Notes: generated from the sequence alone by a model not told the origin. 60,625 nucleotides of DNA from Desulfobacteraceae bacterium (GCA_021737045.1 JAIPES010000005.1:1-60625); one strand, 5' to 3'. Numbered from the stretch's first letter, positions 26,233 to 35,214 are shown. Program-made: numbers and translations.

Positions 26233-26265
26233 AAAAGGGGACAGGGCAAAGCCGTGTCCCCTTTT
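26233..26265. terminator. Strong hairpin terminator between pilQ and the selenoprotein gene
   Basis: Perfect 11-bp stem AAAAGGGGACA (26233-26243) with TGTCCCCTTTT (26255-26265), with an 11-base loop that can pair further (GGGC/GCC). The A-rich and T-rich flanks make it able to act in both directions. It separates the pil operon and the repeat from the genes downstream. Confidence 0.75.
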
Positions 26266-26301
26266 CCCGATCCAACAATCCACGAGCTATGGATCTCATT
26301 G

Positions 26302-26493
26302 ATGAAAACATTTCTTTTTGTGGCCATTTTTATCGGAGTCTGGGTGGCGCTGCAAGTCTGGATTCTGCCGAAAATGGGCGTTTCCACGTGAATGCGCGAT
26401 GCCTGCCAGGTGGCGGGCACAGACAAGGAGGCCGGGGAGCAGAAATCAGCAGAAGATGCGGAGCAAAAACGGCTTCAATCCAAACAACCATGA
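26302..26493 (+). CDS. Probable small membrane selenoprotein (in-frame UGA as Sec30)
   Basis: Read normally, an ATG at 26302 gives 29 codons and stops at TGA (26389-26391). The same frame then continues for 33 codons to a second TGA at 26491-26493. Reading the first TGA as selenocysteine gives a 63-residue protein: a membrane helix (about 3-22, FLFVAIFIGVWVALQVWIL), then PKMGVST-U-MRDAC with Cys35 five residues after Sec30, then a charged, helical, soluble tail. A hairpin with an AGGU loop begins 16 bases after the UGA, as expected of a bacterial SECIS. Small membrane proteins with a redox-active pair just outside the helix suggest a thiol/selenol electron-transfer role, but function is unknown. 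It precedes ssb by 27 bases. No Sec machinery genes lie in the window. Confidence 0.75.
26389..26419 (+). promoter_or_regulatory. Bacterial SECIS-like hairpin after the in-frame UGA
   Basis: Directly after TGA (26389-26391) come 16 bases and then the loop AGGT (26408-26411). The stem GCCTGCC (26401-26407) pairs with GGCGGGC (26412-26418), 7 bp with one U-G wobble, and a closing U26400-A26419 pair makes 8 bp. In E. coli fdhF the SECIS loop AGGU begins 17 bases after UGA, and the G and U of that loop are contacted by SelB. Position, stem and loop all match that design. Confidence 0.7.
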
Positions 26494-26520
26494 TCATGAG
26501 CGCATAAGGGAGCAAATAAC

Positions 26521-26964
26521 ATGGCACGCGGCGTCAACAAAGTCATTCTCGTCGGCAACCTGGGACGTGATCCCGAAATCCGGTATACCCAGGACGGCCA
26601 GGCAGTGGTGAATTTTACCCTGGCCACTTCCATGGAATGGCGGGACAAGGCCACGGGTGAAAAAAAGGACAAAACAGAATGGCATAGAATCGTGGCTTTC
26701 CGGAAACTGGCGGAAATCTGCGGTGAATATCTGTCCAAGGGCAAGCAGGTTTATATTGAAGGTCGCCTGCAGACACGCTCATGGGAGCAGGACGGAGTCA
26801 CCAAGTACATTACCGAAGTGGTGGCCAATGACATGCAGATGCTGGGCTCCAAAGGCGATAGCGGCGGCGGGGGGGGATACAATTCCGGGCCCGCCTATGA
26901 TGACCAGCCGTCATCGCCCCGGGGCGGAGGCGCCGGAGATGCGGAGGATGATATCCCGTTCTGA
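26521..26964 (+). CDS. ssb: Single-stranded DNA-binding protein
   Basis: SSB coats single-stranded DNA in replication, recombination and repair. The 147-residue product has the OB fold with [18 protein letters not shown], an aromatic-rich binding surface ([19 protein letters not shown]) and [13 protein letters not shown] Gly-rich linker leads to the conserved acidic tip DDIPF, which docks partner proteins. GGGAG lies 9 bases upstream of the ATG. A terminator follows directly. Confidence 0.97.
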   Translation: MARGVNKVILVGNLGRDPEIRYTQDGQAVVNFTLATSMEWRDKATGEKKDKTEWHRIVAFRKLAEICGEYLSKGKQVYIEGRLQTRSWEQDGVTKYITEVVANDMQMLGSKGDSGGGGGYNSGPAYDDQPSSPRGGGAGDAEDDIPF

Positions 26965-26984
26965 CAACCGCGTTTTTTTATCAT

Positions 26985-27037
26985 AAAAGCCGGTCCGCAG
27001 GCGGATTTGGGGAAAACCGCCTGCAGGCCGGCTTTTT
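26985..27037. terminator. Terminator between ssb and tatA
   Basis: AAAAGCCGG and GCAGGCGG on the left pair with CCGCCTGC and CCGGCTTTTT on the right, in two stacked stems with a small internal loop and a GGGGAAAA-type apical loop. The T-run on the right and A-run on the left suit termination of the convergent ssb and tatA genes. Confidence 0.85.
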
Positions 27038-27067
27038 GATTTGAAACAGGAGTAAAAACGGTTTTAT

Positions 27068-27268
27068 TTATTTTTTTTCGTTGTTGTTGTTGTCTTTCCG
27101 GGGCTCTTCAATTTGCTCGGGCGGTGTATCGTCGCCGGAAACCGACTTTTTGAAATTGCGGATTCCTTTTCCGATGCCCGAGCCGATTTCCGGGAGTTTG
27201 CCCGCTCCGAACACAATCATGATGATCACCAGAACAACAATGAGTTCCGGCATGCCGATGCCAAACAT
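27068..27268 (-). CDS. tatA: Twin-arginine translocase subunit TatA/TatE
   Basis: TatA polymerises to let folded proteins with twin-arginine signals cross the inner membrane. The 66-residue product has the short N-terminal helix [22 protein letters not shown], the amphipathic helix with FKK, and a hydrophilic tail ending in Asn and Lys. AAGGAGG stands 9 bases upstream. It is a single gene with no tatB or tatC beside it. The TRAP binding protein at 49726 carries a twin-arginine-like signal and would be a client. Confidence 0.95.
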   Translation of the reverse strand: MFGIGMPELIVVLVIIMIVFGAGKLPEIGSGIGKGIRNFKKSVSGDDTPPEQIEEPRKDNNNNEKK

Positions 27269-27427
27269 GGAATATGGCCTCCTTTTTGGGATTTCCGCAG
27301 GGAATTTGTCCGCGGTCGATGGATTGATTTTTGATAATAGGCAATCGCGCCTGTCCTGTCAATTGCTTAATGCGTTTGCAACAATGGGTTTAACGGGTTT
27401 GGACTGATTTCAGGTATGCAATAGCCC

Positions 27428-27456
27428 TTGTCAATGATTTTGAAATGCGATATATA
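27428..27456 (+). promoter_or_regulatory. Promoter of the MetE-like gene
   Basis: TTGTCA (27428-27433) and TATATA (27451-27456) with a 17-base spacer, 40 bases upstream of the start codon, in a divergent spacer with tatA. The match to a sigma-70 promoter is good. Confidence 0.6.
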
Positions 27457-27496
27457 AATAAATTTTAAATATTAACCAAAAGGGTAGGAATCTGCA

Positions 27497-28567
27497 ATGA
27501 AAAACGATTTTCGTCCCGCGGGCTTTCCGGCCTGGATCGGAAGCCTGCCCATGGATGATCATGAAAAAGCAGCGGAGCTGATGTTTGAATATACCCCGGA
27601 TATTCCGCTGTGGGTGCAATTGCCCAAATTTGCCGCAGAAGGCATGGTGGCCCAGTTTTCCAAGGGAATGCCGGGCCTGGCGCGCCAGGAAGACAAGATT
27701 TTTGTGGATTCGGATGATGAGCGTTTCGACGACGCCCTGCTGGGTTTCTACGAGGCCTACATGGAAGTGACCGAAGGTGGCGGCGACATTGCTGAATCGC
27801 GCTTCGCCATCCACGAAGACGATGCACCCGGGTTTTATGTGTTCATGCGGGAACTCGACCGCGGCCGTTATTCGCCCGTGGCTGTCAAGGGCCAGGTAAC
27901 CGGACCCTTTACATTCGGCACCGGCCTGGTGGACAAGGAGGGGCGGGCCGCCTTTTACAACGAGCACATCCGGGATGCAGCGGTCAAGCTCATTGCCATG
28001 AAAGCCCGGTGGCAGGTCAACCAGTTGAAAAAATACGGTCTGCCGGTGATTCTGTTTCTCGATGAACCCGCCCTTGCCGGGTTTGGCTCCTCTGCATTTA
28101 TCAGCGTGTCGCGCGGGGAAATCGATGTTTGCTTTGCCGAGGTCATCGAAGCGGTGCATGCCGAAGGCGGTCTTGCAGGGGTGCATGTGTGTGCCAATGC
28201 CGAGTGGCCCGTGATTCTGGAATCGGATGCGGATATCGTCAGTTTTGACGCATACTCTTATTTTGACAAGTTTATTTTGTATGCCGATGCCATCCGGTCG
28301 TTTTTAAATGACGGCCGGATTCTTGCGTGGGGAATTGTACCCACCGGGGATACCGAAGCCATTGCGTCCGAAACCCCGGAGTCTCTCTATAACCTGTGGC
28401 AGGACCAGACCAAACGCATTGAAGCATTGGGCTTTGAACGGGATCAGGTGATCGCACAATCTCTGATTACGCCGAGCTGCGGCACCGGCTCGCTTTCCCT
28501 GGAGCATGCCATGCGGGTAATTGATATGAACCGGCAGGTCTCAGAGAAAATACGCGGCAGCCGTTAA
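27497..28567 (+). CDS. MetE/UROD-superfamily methyltransferase
   Basis: The 356-residue protein resembles only the C-terminal catalytic barrel of cobalamin-independent methionine synthase. Likely zinc ligands are the His and Cys of GVHVCANAEW and the Cys of TPSCGTGSL, with acidic residues in LFLDEPALAG. It lacks the N-terminal folate-binding half of MetE, so it may take methyl groups from a corrinoid protein or another donor. Such stand-alone core proteins are known as folate-independent methionine synthases in some anaerobes. The ATG has AGGAA upstream. The true methyl donor and acceptor cannot be read from sequence. Confidence 0.7.
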   Translation: MKNDFRPAGFPAWIGSLPMDDHEKAAELMFEYTPDIPLWVQLPKFAAEGMVAQFSKGMPGLARQEDKIFVDSDDERFDDALLGFYEAYMEVTEGGGDIAESRFAIHEDDAPGFYVFMRELDRGRYSPVAVKGQVTGPFTFGTGLVDKEGRAAFYNEHIRDAAVKLIAMKARWQVNQLKKYGLPVILFLDEPALAGFGSSAFISVSRGEIDVCFAEVIEAVHAEGGLAGVHVCANAEWPVILESDADIVSFDAYSYFDKFILYADAIRSFLNDGRILAWGIVPTGDTEAIASETPESLYNLWQDQTKRIEALGFERDQVIAQSLITPSCGTGSLSLEHAMRVIDMNRQVSEKIRGSR

Positions 28568-28609
28568 CAATCGGCTGCAAATATCCAGACAAGGCAGGAT
28601 TGAAGAATT

Positions 28610-29467
28610 ATGACGAAACAATTACAGGAAAAAGATCAGTTCAGCGGTGCAAAACGCTATGTCCTTGACCCGGAACTGGCAAAGATTGTTAATATTTCCA
28701 GGTCGCTGGAAATGCCCCTGCTGTTAAAGGGCGAGCCCGGAACCGGAAAGACCATGCTGGCCTATGCCATTGCTGAAAGTCTGCACATGCCGCTGATCGT
28801 GTTAAATGTCAAATCCAATATGAAGCTCATTGAGGGCCTTTATCAGTATGATACCCTCACCCGGCTCAATGACAGCCGGTTTGGCGACTCCACCCGTGAT
28901 GTGAGCCGGATAGAGGATTATATCAAGATGGGCAAGATCGGCCAGGCGTTTACAGCCGAAGAACGCACCGTCTTGCTGATTGATGAAATCGACAAAGCAG
29001 ATACAGACTTCCAGGATGACATGCTCGATGTGCTCGATCAGATGGAATTTGACATCATTGAAATCGACAAAACCATCCGGGCCCATCACAGGCCGGTGAT
29101 CATCATCACCTCCAACGCCAAGAAGGATCTTTCCGATCCTTTCCTGGGCCGGTGCAATTTTCATCATATTGCCTTTCCGGATCCCAAAATGATGCGCAAA
29201 ATCATCCATGTGCATTTTCCGGAGATTGATTCTGACCTGATGGATCATGCCATCAATACCTTCTATCAACTCCGGGAAATCGACATGGTGGAAAAAAAGC
29301 CCGCAACCCGGGAATTGATCAACTGGATAAGGGCCCTTTCAACGGATCCGGACTTCAAGCCCAAACAGCTGGCCAAGGGCGAGCTGCCTTACCTGGGGGT
29401 GTTGTTTAAAAAGAGCCAGGATTATCAGTATGCAGCCAATCAGGTACAGCGAAAAAAACGGTTCTAG
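28610..29467 (+). CDS. MoxR-family AAA+ ATPase
   Basis: The 285-residue AAA+ protein has Walker A GEPGTGKT (41-48), Walker B VLLIDEIDKAD, sensor 1 VIIITSNAKKDLSD and a C-terminal lid. MoxR ATPases act as chaperones that insert cofactors or assemble complexes together with a von Willebrand factor A protein, and such a protein is encoded 13 bases downstream. The cluster with a MetE-like protein upstream and an SH3 protein downstream gives no direct clue to the client. Confidence 0.9.
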   Translation: MTKQLQEKDQFSGAKRYVLDPELAKIVNISRSLEMPLLLKGEPGTGKTMLAYAIAESLHMPLIVLNVKSNMKLIEGLYQYDTLTRLNDSRFGDSTRDVSRIEDYIKMGKIGQAFTAEERTVLLIDEIDKADTDFQDDMLDVLDQMEFDIIEIDKTIRAHHRPVIIITSNAKKDLSDPFLGRCNFHHIAFPDPKMMRKIIHVHFPEIDSDLMDHAINTFYQLREIDMVEKKPATRELINWIRALSTDPDFKPKQLAKGELPYLGVLFKKSQDYQYAANQVQRKKRF

Positions 29468-29479
29468 AGGCGGAATGCC

Positions 29480-30670
29480 ATGTTTGTGGAGTTTTTTTAC
29501 AAGCTCAAGGATGCGGGGGTGCCGGTTACACCCACGGCCTTTTTGACCCTGCACAAGGCCCTGACAAACGGGCTGATTTCTTCTCTTTCGGATTTTTACA
29601 CCGCATCCCGGGCGATTCTGGTAAAAAGTGAGCGGTATTTTGACCTGTTTGACCAGATTTTTGCCCATTATTTCGAGGGTGCGGAGTTGCCGGACATGGA
29701 GGGCTTTGAGCTTGACGAGATCGCAAAAGCCCTGCTGGACCAGTGGCTGACCGACCCGCAGTCCGTGGCCGATGCCCTGGGGGTCAATGCCGCGGATCTG
29801 CAGAATTTGTCACCTGACGAGCTGATTGAATATTTCAAGGAACGCTTAAAAGAGCAGACCGAGCGGCATGACGGGGGCAACCGATGGATCGGCACCGGCG
29901 GGACCTCTCCGGTGGGCCATTCCGGATATCATCCGGGCGGCTTGCGCGTGGGCGGCGAATCCCGCAACCAGTCGGCTATCAAGGTGGCCAATGAAAGACG
30001 GTACAAGGATTATTCCCGCATGGGGCCCCTGACTCAGTCATCCATGGGTGAGGCCTTAAAGCGCCTGCGCAACCTGGTGCCCGCCGGACCCAAAGACCAG
30101 CTCAATATAGACGAAAGCATTTACCAGACCATGAAAAACGCCGGGGATATCCAGATCGTATTTGACCGGGGTTTAAAAGACCGGCTCAAGGTGATTCTGG
30201 CCATTGACAACGGTGGCTACTCCATGGATCCATACGTGCACGTGGTCCGGACTTTGTTTAATTACGCCCGCTCCCAGTTCAAGGAACTGAAAACCTATTT
30301 CTTCCACAACACCATCTATGACACGGTGTGGGAGGATCCGGCCCGGTATCGCAAGCCCAAGCCGGTGGCCGAATTTGTGAGAAATGATCCGGACACGCGC
30401 CTGATTCTGGTGGGTGATGCCAGCATGGCCCCTTATGAATTGATGGCCAGGGACGGCTCCATTTATGTCCACGAGCGCAGCGGCAAGGCCAGCATTGAAC
30501 AGTTGCGGTTTCTGGCCGAAACTTTCCCGCACAATGCCTGGTTAAATCCCGTGCCCGCCCGAATGTGGCCTTACACCCGGACCATCAACGCCATTGCCCA
30601 GATTTTTCCCATGTATGAACTAAGCATTGACGGGCTTGAACAGGCTGTAAACCAATTAATGGCAGCCTAA
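29480..30670 (+). CDS. CoxE-like VWA-domain protein, MoxR partner
   Basis: The 396-residue product has an N-terminal helical part (FFYKLKDAGVPVTPTAF), a Gly-rich middle (GGTSPVGHSGYHPGG) and a C-terminal VWA domain starting near VILAIDNGGYSMDPYVHVV. The metal-site motif reads DNGGYS instead of the canonical DxSxS, so it may bind metal weakly or differently. Later VWA elements (LILVGDASMAPYEL) are present. It is paired with the MoxR ATPase as in many bacteria. GAGG precedes the start. Confidence 0.85.
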   Translation: MFVEFFYKLKDAGVPVTPTAFLTLHKALTNGLISSLSDFYTASRAILVKSERYFDLFDQIFAHYFEGAELPDMEGFELDEIAKALLDQWLTDPQSVADALGVNAADLQNLSPDELIEYFKERLKEQTERHDGGNRWIGTGGTSPVGHSGYHPGGLRVGGESRNQSAIKVANERRYKDYSRMGPLTQSSMGEALKRLRNLVPAGPKDQLNIDESIYQTMKNAGDIQIVFDRGLKDRLKVILAIDNGGYSMDPYVHVVRTLFNYARSQFKELKTYFFHNTIYDTVWEDPARYRKPKPVAEFVRNDPDTRLILVGDASMAPYELMARDGSIYVHERSGKASIEQLRFLAETFPHNAWLNPVPARMWPYTRTINAIAQIFPMYELSIDGLEQAVNQLMAA

Positions 30671-30690
30671 AACAGGAGGATTTTTCAATC

Positions 30691-31155
30691 ATGTATCCGG
30701 CAACAGCTTCGCGCAGATTTACCACAATGATCATCTGCCTGTTGGTTTTCACAATGCTGGCCGCGGCCCCAGCCGCGGCAGAGGCCCGGCGCATGGCCGT
30801 GTCTGTGGATGTGGCCAATACCCGCTCCGGACCCGGCACCGAGCATGAAAAACTTTGGCAGATGGAGCTCTATACCCCCCTGAATGTCCTTGAGACCCAG
30901 GATGACTGGTATTTTTTCGAGGATTTCGAAGGCACCCGGGCCTGGATTCACAAGGACCTATTGGCAGACATCAAAACCGTGATCACAAAAAAGGGTGTGA
31001 TCAACATCCGAACCGGTCCGGGTACCAGTAATGACGTGGCTTTTCAGGCTGAAAAAGGCGTTCCCTTCAAGGTCTTGGAAAAAAAGGGGGATTGGATCCA
31101 TATTCAGCATGCTGACGGGGAAAAGGGCTGGATCTATAGCGGTCTGGTGTGGTAA
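30691..31155 (+). CDS. Exported protein with two bacterial SH3 domains
   Basis: The 154-residue product has a signal peptide (about 1-31, FTTMIICLLVFTMLAAAPAAA) and two SH3b repeats, each starting with an N-x-R-x-GPG motif: VANTRSGPGTEHEKL and VINIRTGPGTSNDVAF. Each repeat ends with a W-x-H/I-type strand (RAWIHKDLL, KGWIYSGLVW). Such domains bind peptidoglycan or cell-wall peptides in the periplasm. A strong AGGAGG site precedes it, 20 bases after the VWA gene. Its role with the MoxR/VWA pair is unknown. Confidence 0.85.
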   Translation: MYPATASRRFTTMIICLLVFTMLAAAPAAAEARRMAVSVDVANTRSGPGTEHEKLWQMELYTPLNVLETQDDWYFFEDFEGTRAWIHKDLLADIKTVITKKGVINIRTGPGTSNDVAFQAEKGVPFKVLEKKGDWIHIQHADGEKGWIYSGLVW

Positions 31156-31202
31156 AATTTTAAATTGTTCCGCATTGTTAAGTTAAAGGAAAGGATTTTA
31201 AT

Positions 31203-32204
31203 ATGACCATCTCTTTTGAGCCGGACCGCAGCGCCATTGTGTGCGTGGGGTCGGCGCTCGTGGATATGCTGGCCGGAGAAGACGACAGTTTTCTTGAAGC
31301 CGTTGGTGCTGCCAAGGGCGGCATGACTTTGGTGGAGCAGACCTTTATTGATGATCTTGTATCCAAAACCGCCAACCCCCCTACTGTGGTCAGCGGCGGA
31401 TCTGCCTGCAACACCGCCGTAGGCGTCGGATGCCTGGGCGGAGCAGCCCGTTTCGTGGGCAAACGGGGAGAAGACGAATTGGGCGATGTATTTGAGTCCG
31501 ATTTGGTGGCCCAGCGGGTGGAGCCGTATCTGTTCCGGTCCGCATCGCCCACCGGCCGGGTGCTGTCGGTGATCACCCCGGACGCCCAGCGCACCATGTT
31601 TACCTATCTGGGGGCCTCTGCGGAGATGCAGCCCGGGGAAATCACCCGGAAATGTTTTGACGGTGCGGCCATCGTGCACGTGGAAGGCTATCTGCTGTTT
31701 AATCCGGATTTGATGATGGCGGTTTTAAAAGCCGGCAAGGCCTCGGGGGCGCGCATTAGCCTGGATTTGGCCAGTTTCAACGTTGTGGAGGAATCCAGGG
31801 AGTTGTTAAACGATATCGTCGCCGACTACATTGATATTCTGATTGCAAACGAAGATGAGGCCTTTGCCTATACCGGGATAAAAGATGAAACATCCTCCCT
31901 TCAGGAGCTGGGCCGGAATACGGAAATCGCGGTGTTAAAGACCGGACCCAGGGGAAGCATGATCCTGCATAAGGGAGAGACCACCCGGGTTGAAGCGCTG
32001 GGCGACGGATGCGCCGTGGACACAACAGGGGCCGGAGACCTCTGGGCGGCCGGTTTTCTTTTCGGCCTGGTTAACGGCTATTCCTTTACAAAAAGCGGAA
32101 ACCTTGGTTCGGCGTGCGGGTACGAAGTTTGTCAGCTGGTGGGTGCCAAGGTCGAGGAAGCAGGCTGGCAGCGTATCAAGAAGCTGCTGCCGGAAAACGC
32201 CTAA
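31203..32204 (+). CDS. PfkB-family sugar or nucleoside kinase
   Basis: The 333-residue kinase has the PfkB signature DTTGAGDLWAAGFLFG near the C-terminus, with the catalytic Asp in GAGD, and the N-terminal substrate motif VSGGSACNTAVGVGCLGG. The family includes ribokinase, adenosine kinase and fructokinase. The pattern GGSACNTAVG and the C-terminal GSACGYEVCQLVGAK resemble adenosine kinase-like members of Desulfobacterota, but specificity is not certain. AAAGGAAAGGA lies just upstream of the ATG. Confidence 0.83.
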   Translation: MTISFEPDRSAIVCVGSALVDMLAGEDDSFLEAVGAAKGGMTLVEQTFIDDLVSKTANPPTVVSGGSACNTAVGVGCLGGAARFVGKRGEDELGDVFESDLVAQRVEPYLFRSASPTGRVLSVITPDAQRTMFTYLGASAEMQPGEITRKCFDGAAIVHVEGYLLFNPDLMMAVLKAGKASGARISLDLASFNVVEESRELLNDIVADYIDILIANEDEAFAYTGIKDETSSLQELGRNTEIAVLKTGPRGSMILHKGETTRVEALGDGCAVDTTGAGDLWAAGFLFGLVNGYSFTKSGNLGSACGYEVCQLVGAKVEEAGWQRIKKLLPENA

Positions 32205-32229
32205 AATATTTGACAAAGAGTGATGCAAC

Positions 32230-32922
32230 ATGGCTGAAAAAAACACCGGGCTGGCAGATACCGGGCATTCAGAGCTGCCTGATGATCCGCTGCAGCAGTT
32301 TTTAAAAAAGATGGCAGGTGTTGCCCGCACCTACCAGAAGCAACTGATCATCGCCGGAGTCGGACTGTTATGCCTGATTCTGGTGGTTTCCGGCGTATTC
32401 TATTTCCTGGGACAAGCACAGAACAACGCTTCGGCACGCCTGCTGGAAATCAGCCGGCAGGCCCGGGCCATTGATTCGCAGCAAAGCCCGGAAGCCTATG
32501 ACGGTATCAAGGAGCGTTACGCGGCCCTGATCGAAGATTACGGATATACGGACGCCGGCGAAATGGCCCTGCTCCGGTATGCGGCATTGTGCCTGGAGAC
32601 CGGAGAACCCGATCGCGCCCTGTCATTGTATGAGGCCGCCTGGAAAAAGCTGAAAAACAATGACCAGTTCAATTTTCTGGTGCTAAACGGCATGGCTCAC
32701 TCCCATGCGGCCATGGAAAATTATGAGAAGGCGGTTTCTTATTTTCAGCAGGTGCTGGAAAACCAGAGCACGGTCATTGATGATCATGCCCTGTTTAATC
32801 TCGGGCTGCTTTACGAGGAAATGGGAGCGCCGGAAAAAAGCCGGCAGGCCTTTGAGCAGCTTGTTTCCGAGTATCCGGATTCCATGTTTGCCGATGCGGC
32901 CCGGGCCAGGATATCCGGCTGA
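32230..32922 (+). CDS. Membrane-anchored TPR protein (YfgM-like)
   Basis: The 230-residue product has a cytoplasmic N-terminus, one membrane helix (about 38-58, LIIAGVGLLCLILVVSGVFYFLG) and a periplasmic tail of TPR-like helices, with repeats visible at GEMALLRYAALCLETGEPDRA, AHAAMENYEKAVSYF-type and FNLGLLYEEMGAPEKSRQAF. The arrangement matches YfgM-type proteins that work beside the Sec translocon. It sits 25 bases after the PfkB gene. Assignment to YfgM itself is tentative. Confidence 0.7.
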   Translation: MAEKNTGLADTGHSELPDDPLQQFLKKMAGVARTYQKQLIIAGVGLLCLILVVSGVFYFLGQAQNNASARLLEISRQARAIDSQQSPEAYDGIKERYAALIEDYGYTDAGEMALLRYAALCLETGEPDRALSLYEAAWKKLKNNDQFNFLVLNGMAHSHAAMENYEKAVSYFQQVLENQSTVIDDHALFNLGLLYEEMGAPEKSRQAFEQLVSEYPDSMFADAARARISG

Positions 32923-32979
32923 CACAGGCCATACCGGCGTTGGGCATTTTCAACCATTTTTCGCGGAAAATGCCGTACC

Positions 32980-35214
32980 ATGACCTTCCAGGCCGAATCA
33001 GAGAATCAGACACTTTCCGGCCAGATTGAGCGGGTGACCTACACAAATCCGGAAAACGGATATACCGTAGCCCGGATGCGGGTCCGGGGCCGGCGGGAGC
33101 CGGTGACCGTGGTGGGGCGATTCACGGATCCGGCGCCCGGCGAGGCCCTGGAAATAACCGGCTTCTGGAAACTTCATCCCACTTACGGCGAACAATTTGA
33201 GGTTCGCTCCCATCGCAGCATTACCCCTTCCACAATCAACGGCATTCGCAAATACTTGGGTTCCGGCATGATCCGCGGAATCGGTCCGGTAATGGCGGAG
33301 CGGATTGTGGACCGGTTTGGCAAGTCCGCACTGGACGTGATTGAAAACCATCCTGACAAACTCCGGGAAGTTGAAGGCATTGGCGAAAAACGCATTGAGA
33401 TGATCCAGGCCGCCTGGGCCGAGCAGCGCGAGATCCGCAATGTCATGGTTTTTCTCCAGTCCCACGAGGTCAGTGCGGCCTGGGCTGTGCGCATTTTTAG
33501 GCACTACGGCCGGGATGCCATTGATGTGGTCACGGCCAACCCTTATCAGCTGGCAACCGATATTTCCGGCATCGGGTTTTTGACAGCCGACCGGATCGCT
33601 TCCCGCCTGGGTTTTGAAAAACAGGACCCCCGGCGCATCAAAGCCGGGGTTTTGTATGTGCTCAACCAGCTGACAGAAGACGGGCATGTGTTTTATCCCA
33701 GGGGCCGGCTATTGGAAAAAAGCATGGAAATCCTGGAGGCGGCACCAGAGCGCATTTCCGCTGCCATTGCGAAAGCAGCCAAAAACCAGGAGCTGGTCAT
33801 AGACGAGGAAGATCAAAAAGATCCGGCAGCCGACCCGGCGGTTTACTTAAAGCGGTTTTTTGTGTGTGAAACCGGCATTGCCAGTCATTTTGCCCGTCTG
33901 CTTGGCGCGCCCAAAGCGGTTCGTTCCATTGACGCGCCCCGGGCCCTGCAATGGGTCCAGAGTCGGCTTGATTTCGCATTGGCGGAAAAACAGCAGCAGG
34001 CGGTGAAGTGCGCGGCAAAAAACAAGGTCATGGTGCTCACCGGCGGGCCGGGCACCGGAAAGACCACCATTATCCGGGCCATGCTCGAGATTTTCAGCCG
34101 GCTTTCAGCCAGGATCATGCTGGCCGCCCCCACGGGCCGGGCAGCAAAGAAAATGAGCGAGGCCACCGGCTACAGCGCGGTGACCATTCACCGGATGCTT
34201 TCCTTTAATTATCAGGCCGGCGGTTTTCAGAAAAATCAGGACAATCCGATAAAATGCGACCTGCTCATCATCGACGAAGCCTCCATGATCGATACGGTGC
34301 TCATGTATCACCTGGTAAAAGCCGTGCCCCCTGCCGCCACCCTGGTGATGGTGGGAGATGTGCACCAGCTGCCGTCTGTGGGGCCGGGAAACGTCCTGGC
34401 AGATATTATTGCCTCCAAGGCCGTGCCGGTTGTGCGGTTAAGCGAAATTTTCCGCCAGGCCCGCAAAAGCCGCATCATTGTCAATGCCCATCAGATCAAC
34501 AGCGGCCGGATGCCGCAGATGGATGCAAGCCGCGAGGACACTGATTTTTATTTTATCGGGCAGACGGATCCGGAAAAAGTTGTTTCCACCATTGTGGAGT
34601 TGGTGTCAAAACGCATACCCCGACGATTCGGGTTTGACCCGGTCAGCGAAATCCAGGTGCTCAGCCCCATGCACCGGGGCACGGCCGGTACAGCGGCTTT
34701 AAATCGCGTGCTCCAGGAAACCTTAAATCCCGGCAATCCCCAGGTCACCAGCGGGAGCACGGTGTTCCGGCTTTATGACAAAGTCATGCAGACCCGGAAC
34801 AATTATGACAAACAGGTGTTTAACGGGGATATGGGGCGCATTGCCGGCCTGGACGAGGAAACCCGGCAGGTGCAGATTGACTTTGACGACCGACGGATCA
34901 GTTATGCGTTCACCGAGCTTGACGAGGTGGTGCCCGCATATGCGGTTTCCGTGCACAAGGCCCAGGGTTCGGAGTTTCCGGCAGTGGTCATGCCGCTTCT
35001 GACTCAGCATTACATGATGCTCCAGCGCAACCTGGTCTACACGGCGGTTACCAGAGGGCGGGCTCTGGTGGTCATGGTGGGGGCCAAAAAGGCCATGGCC
35101 ATTGCCGTGAAAAACAACACTCCGGCCAGGCGGCATACCCGGCTGGCTTCGCGGCTGGCTGCGGCCTGCGGCGGATACCAGGAAAACAATCTCTACAAGG
35201 AGCAGCTGCGGTGA
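32980..35214 (+). CDS. recD2: RecD2-type ATP-dependent DNA helicase
   Basis: RecD2 is a 5'-3' superfamily 1B helicase that works without RecBC in DNA repair. The 744 residues include an OB-like N-domain, helix-hairpin-helix motifs (GMIRGIGPVMAERIV, EVEGIGEKRIEMI), Walker A GGPGTGKTT (from about residue 353), Walker B LLIIDEASMID, the Q/GDVHQLPSVGPG motif, and the C-terminal YAVSVHKAQGSEFP and VYTAVTRGR motifs. The stop TGA overlaps the GTG of the trkA remnant as GTGA. Length is typical. Confidence 0.95.
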   Translation: MTFQAESENQTLSGQIERVTYTNPENGYTVARMRVRGRREPVTVVGRFTDPAPGEALEITGFWKLHPTYGEQFEVRSHRSITPSTINGIRKYLGSGMIRGIGPVMAERIVDRFGKSALDVIENHPDKLREVEGIGEKRIEMIQAAWAEQREIRNVMVFLQSHEVSAAWAVRIFRHYGRDAIDVVTANPYQLATDISGIGFLTADRIASRLGFEKQDPRRIKAGVLYVLNQLTEDGHVFYPRGRLLEKSMEILEAAPERISAAIAKAAKNQELVIDEEDQKDPAADPAVYLKRFFVCETGIASHFARLLGAPKAVRSIDAPRALQWVQSRLDFALAEKQQQAVKCAAKNKVMVLTGGPGTGKTTIIRAMLEIFSRLSARIMLAAPTGRAAKKMSEATGYSAVTIHRMLSFNYQAGGFQKNQDNPIKCDLLIIDEASMIDTVLMYHLVKAVPPAATLVMVGDVHQLPSVGPGNVLADIIASKAVPVVRLSEIFRQARKSRIIVNAHQINSGRMPQMDASREDTDFYFIGQTDPEKVVSTIVELVSKRIPRRFGFDPVSEIQVLSPMHRGTAGTAALNRVLQETLNPGNPQVTSGSTVFRLYDKVMQTRNNYDKQVFNGDMGRIAGLDEETRQVQIDFDDRRISYAFTELDEVVPAYAVSVHKAQGSEFPAVVMPLLTQHYMMLQRNLVYTAVTRGRALVVMVGAKKAMAIAVKNNTPARRHTRLASRLAAACGGYQENNLYKEQLR

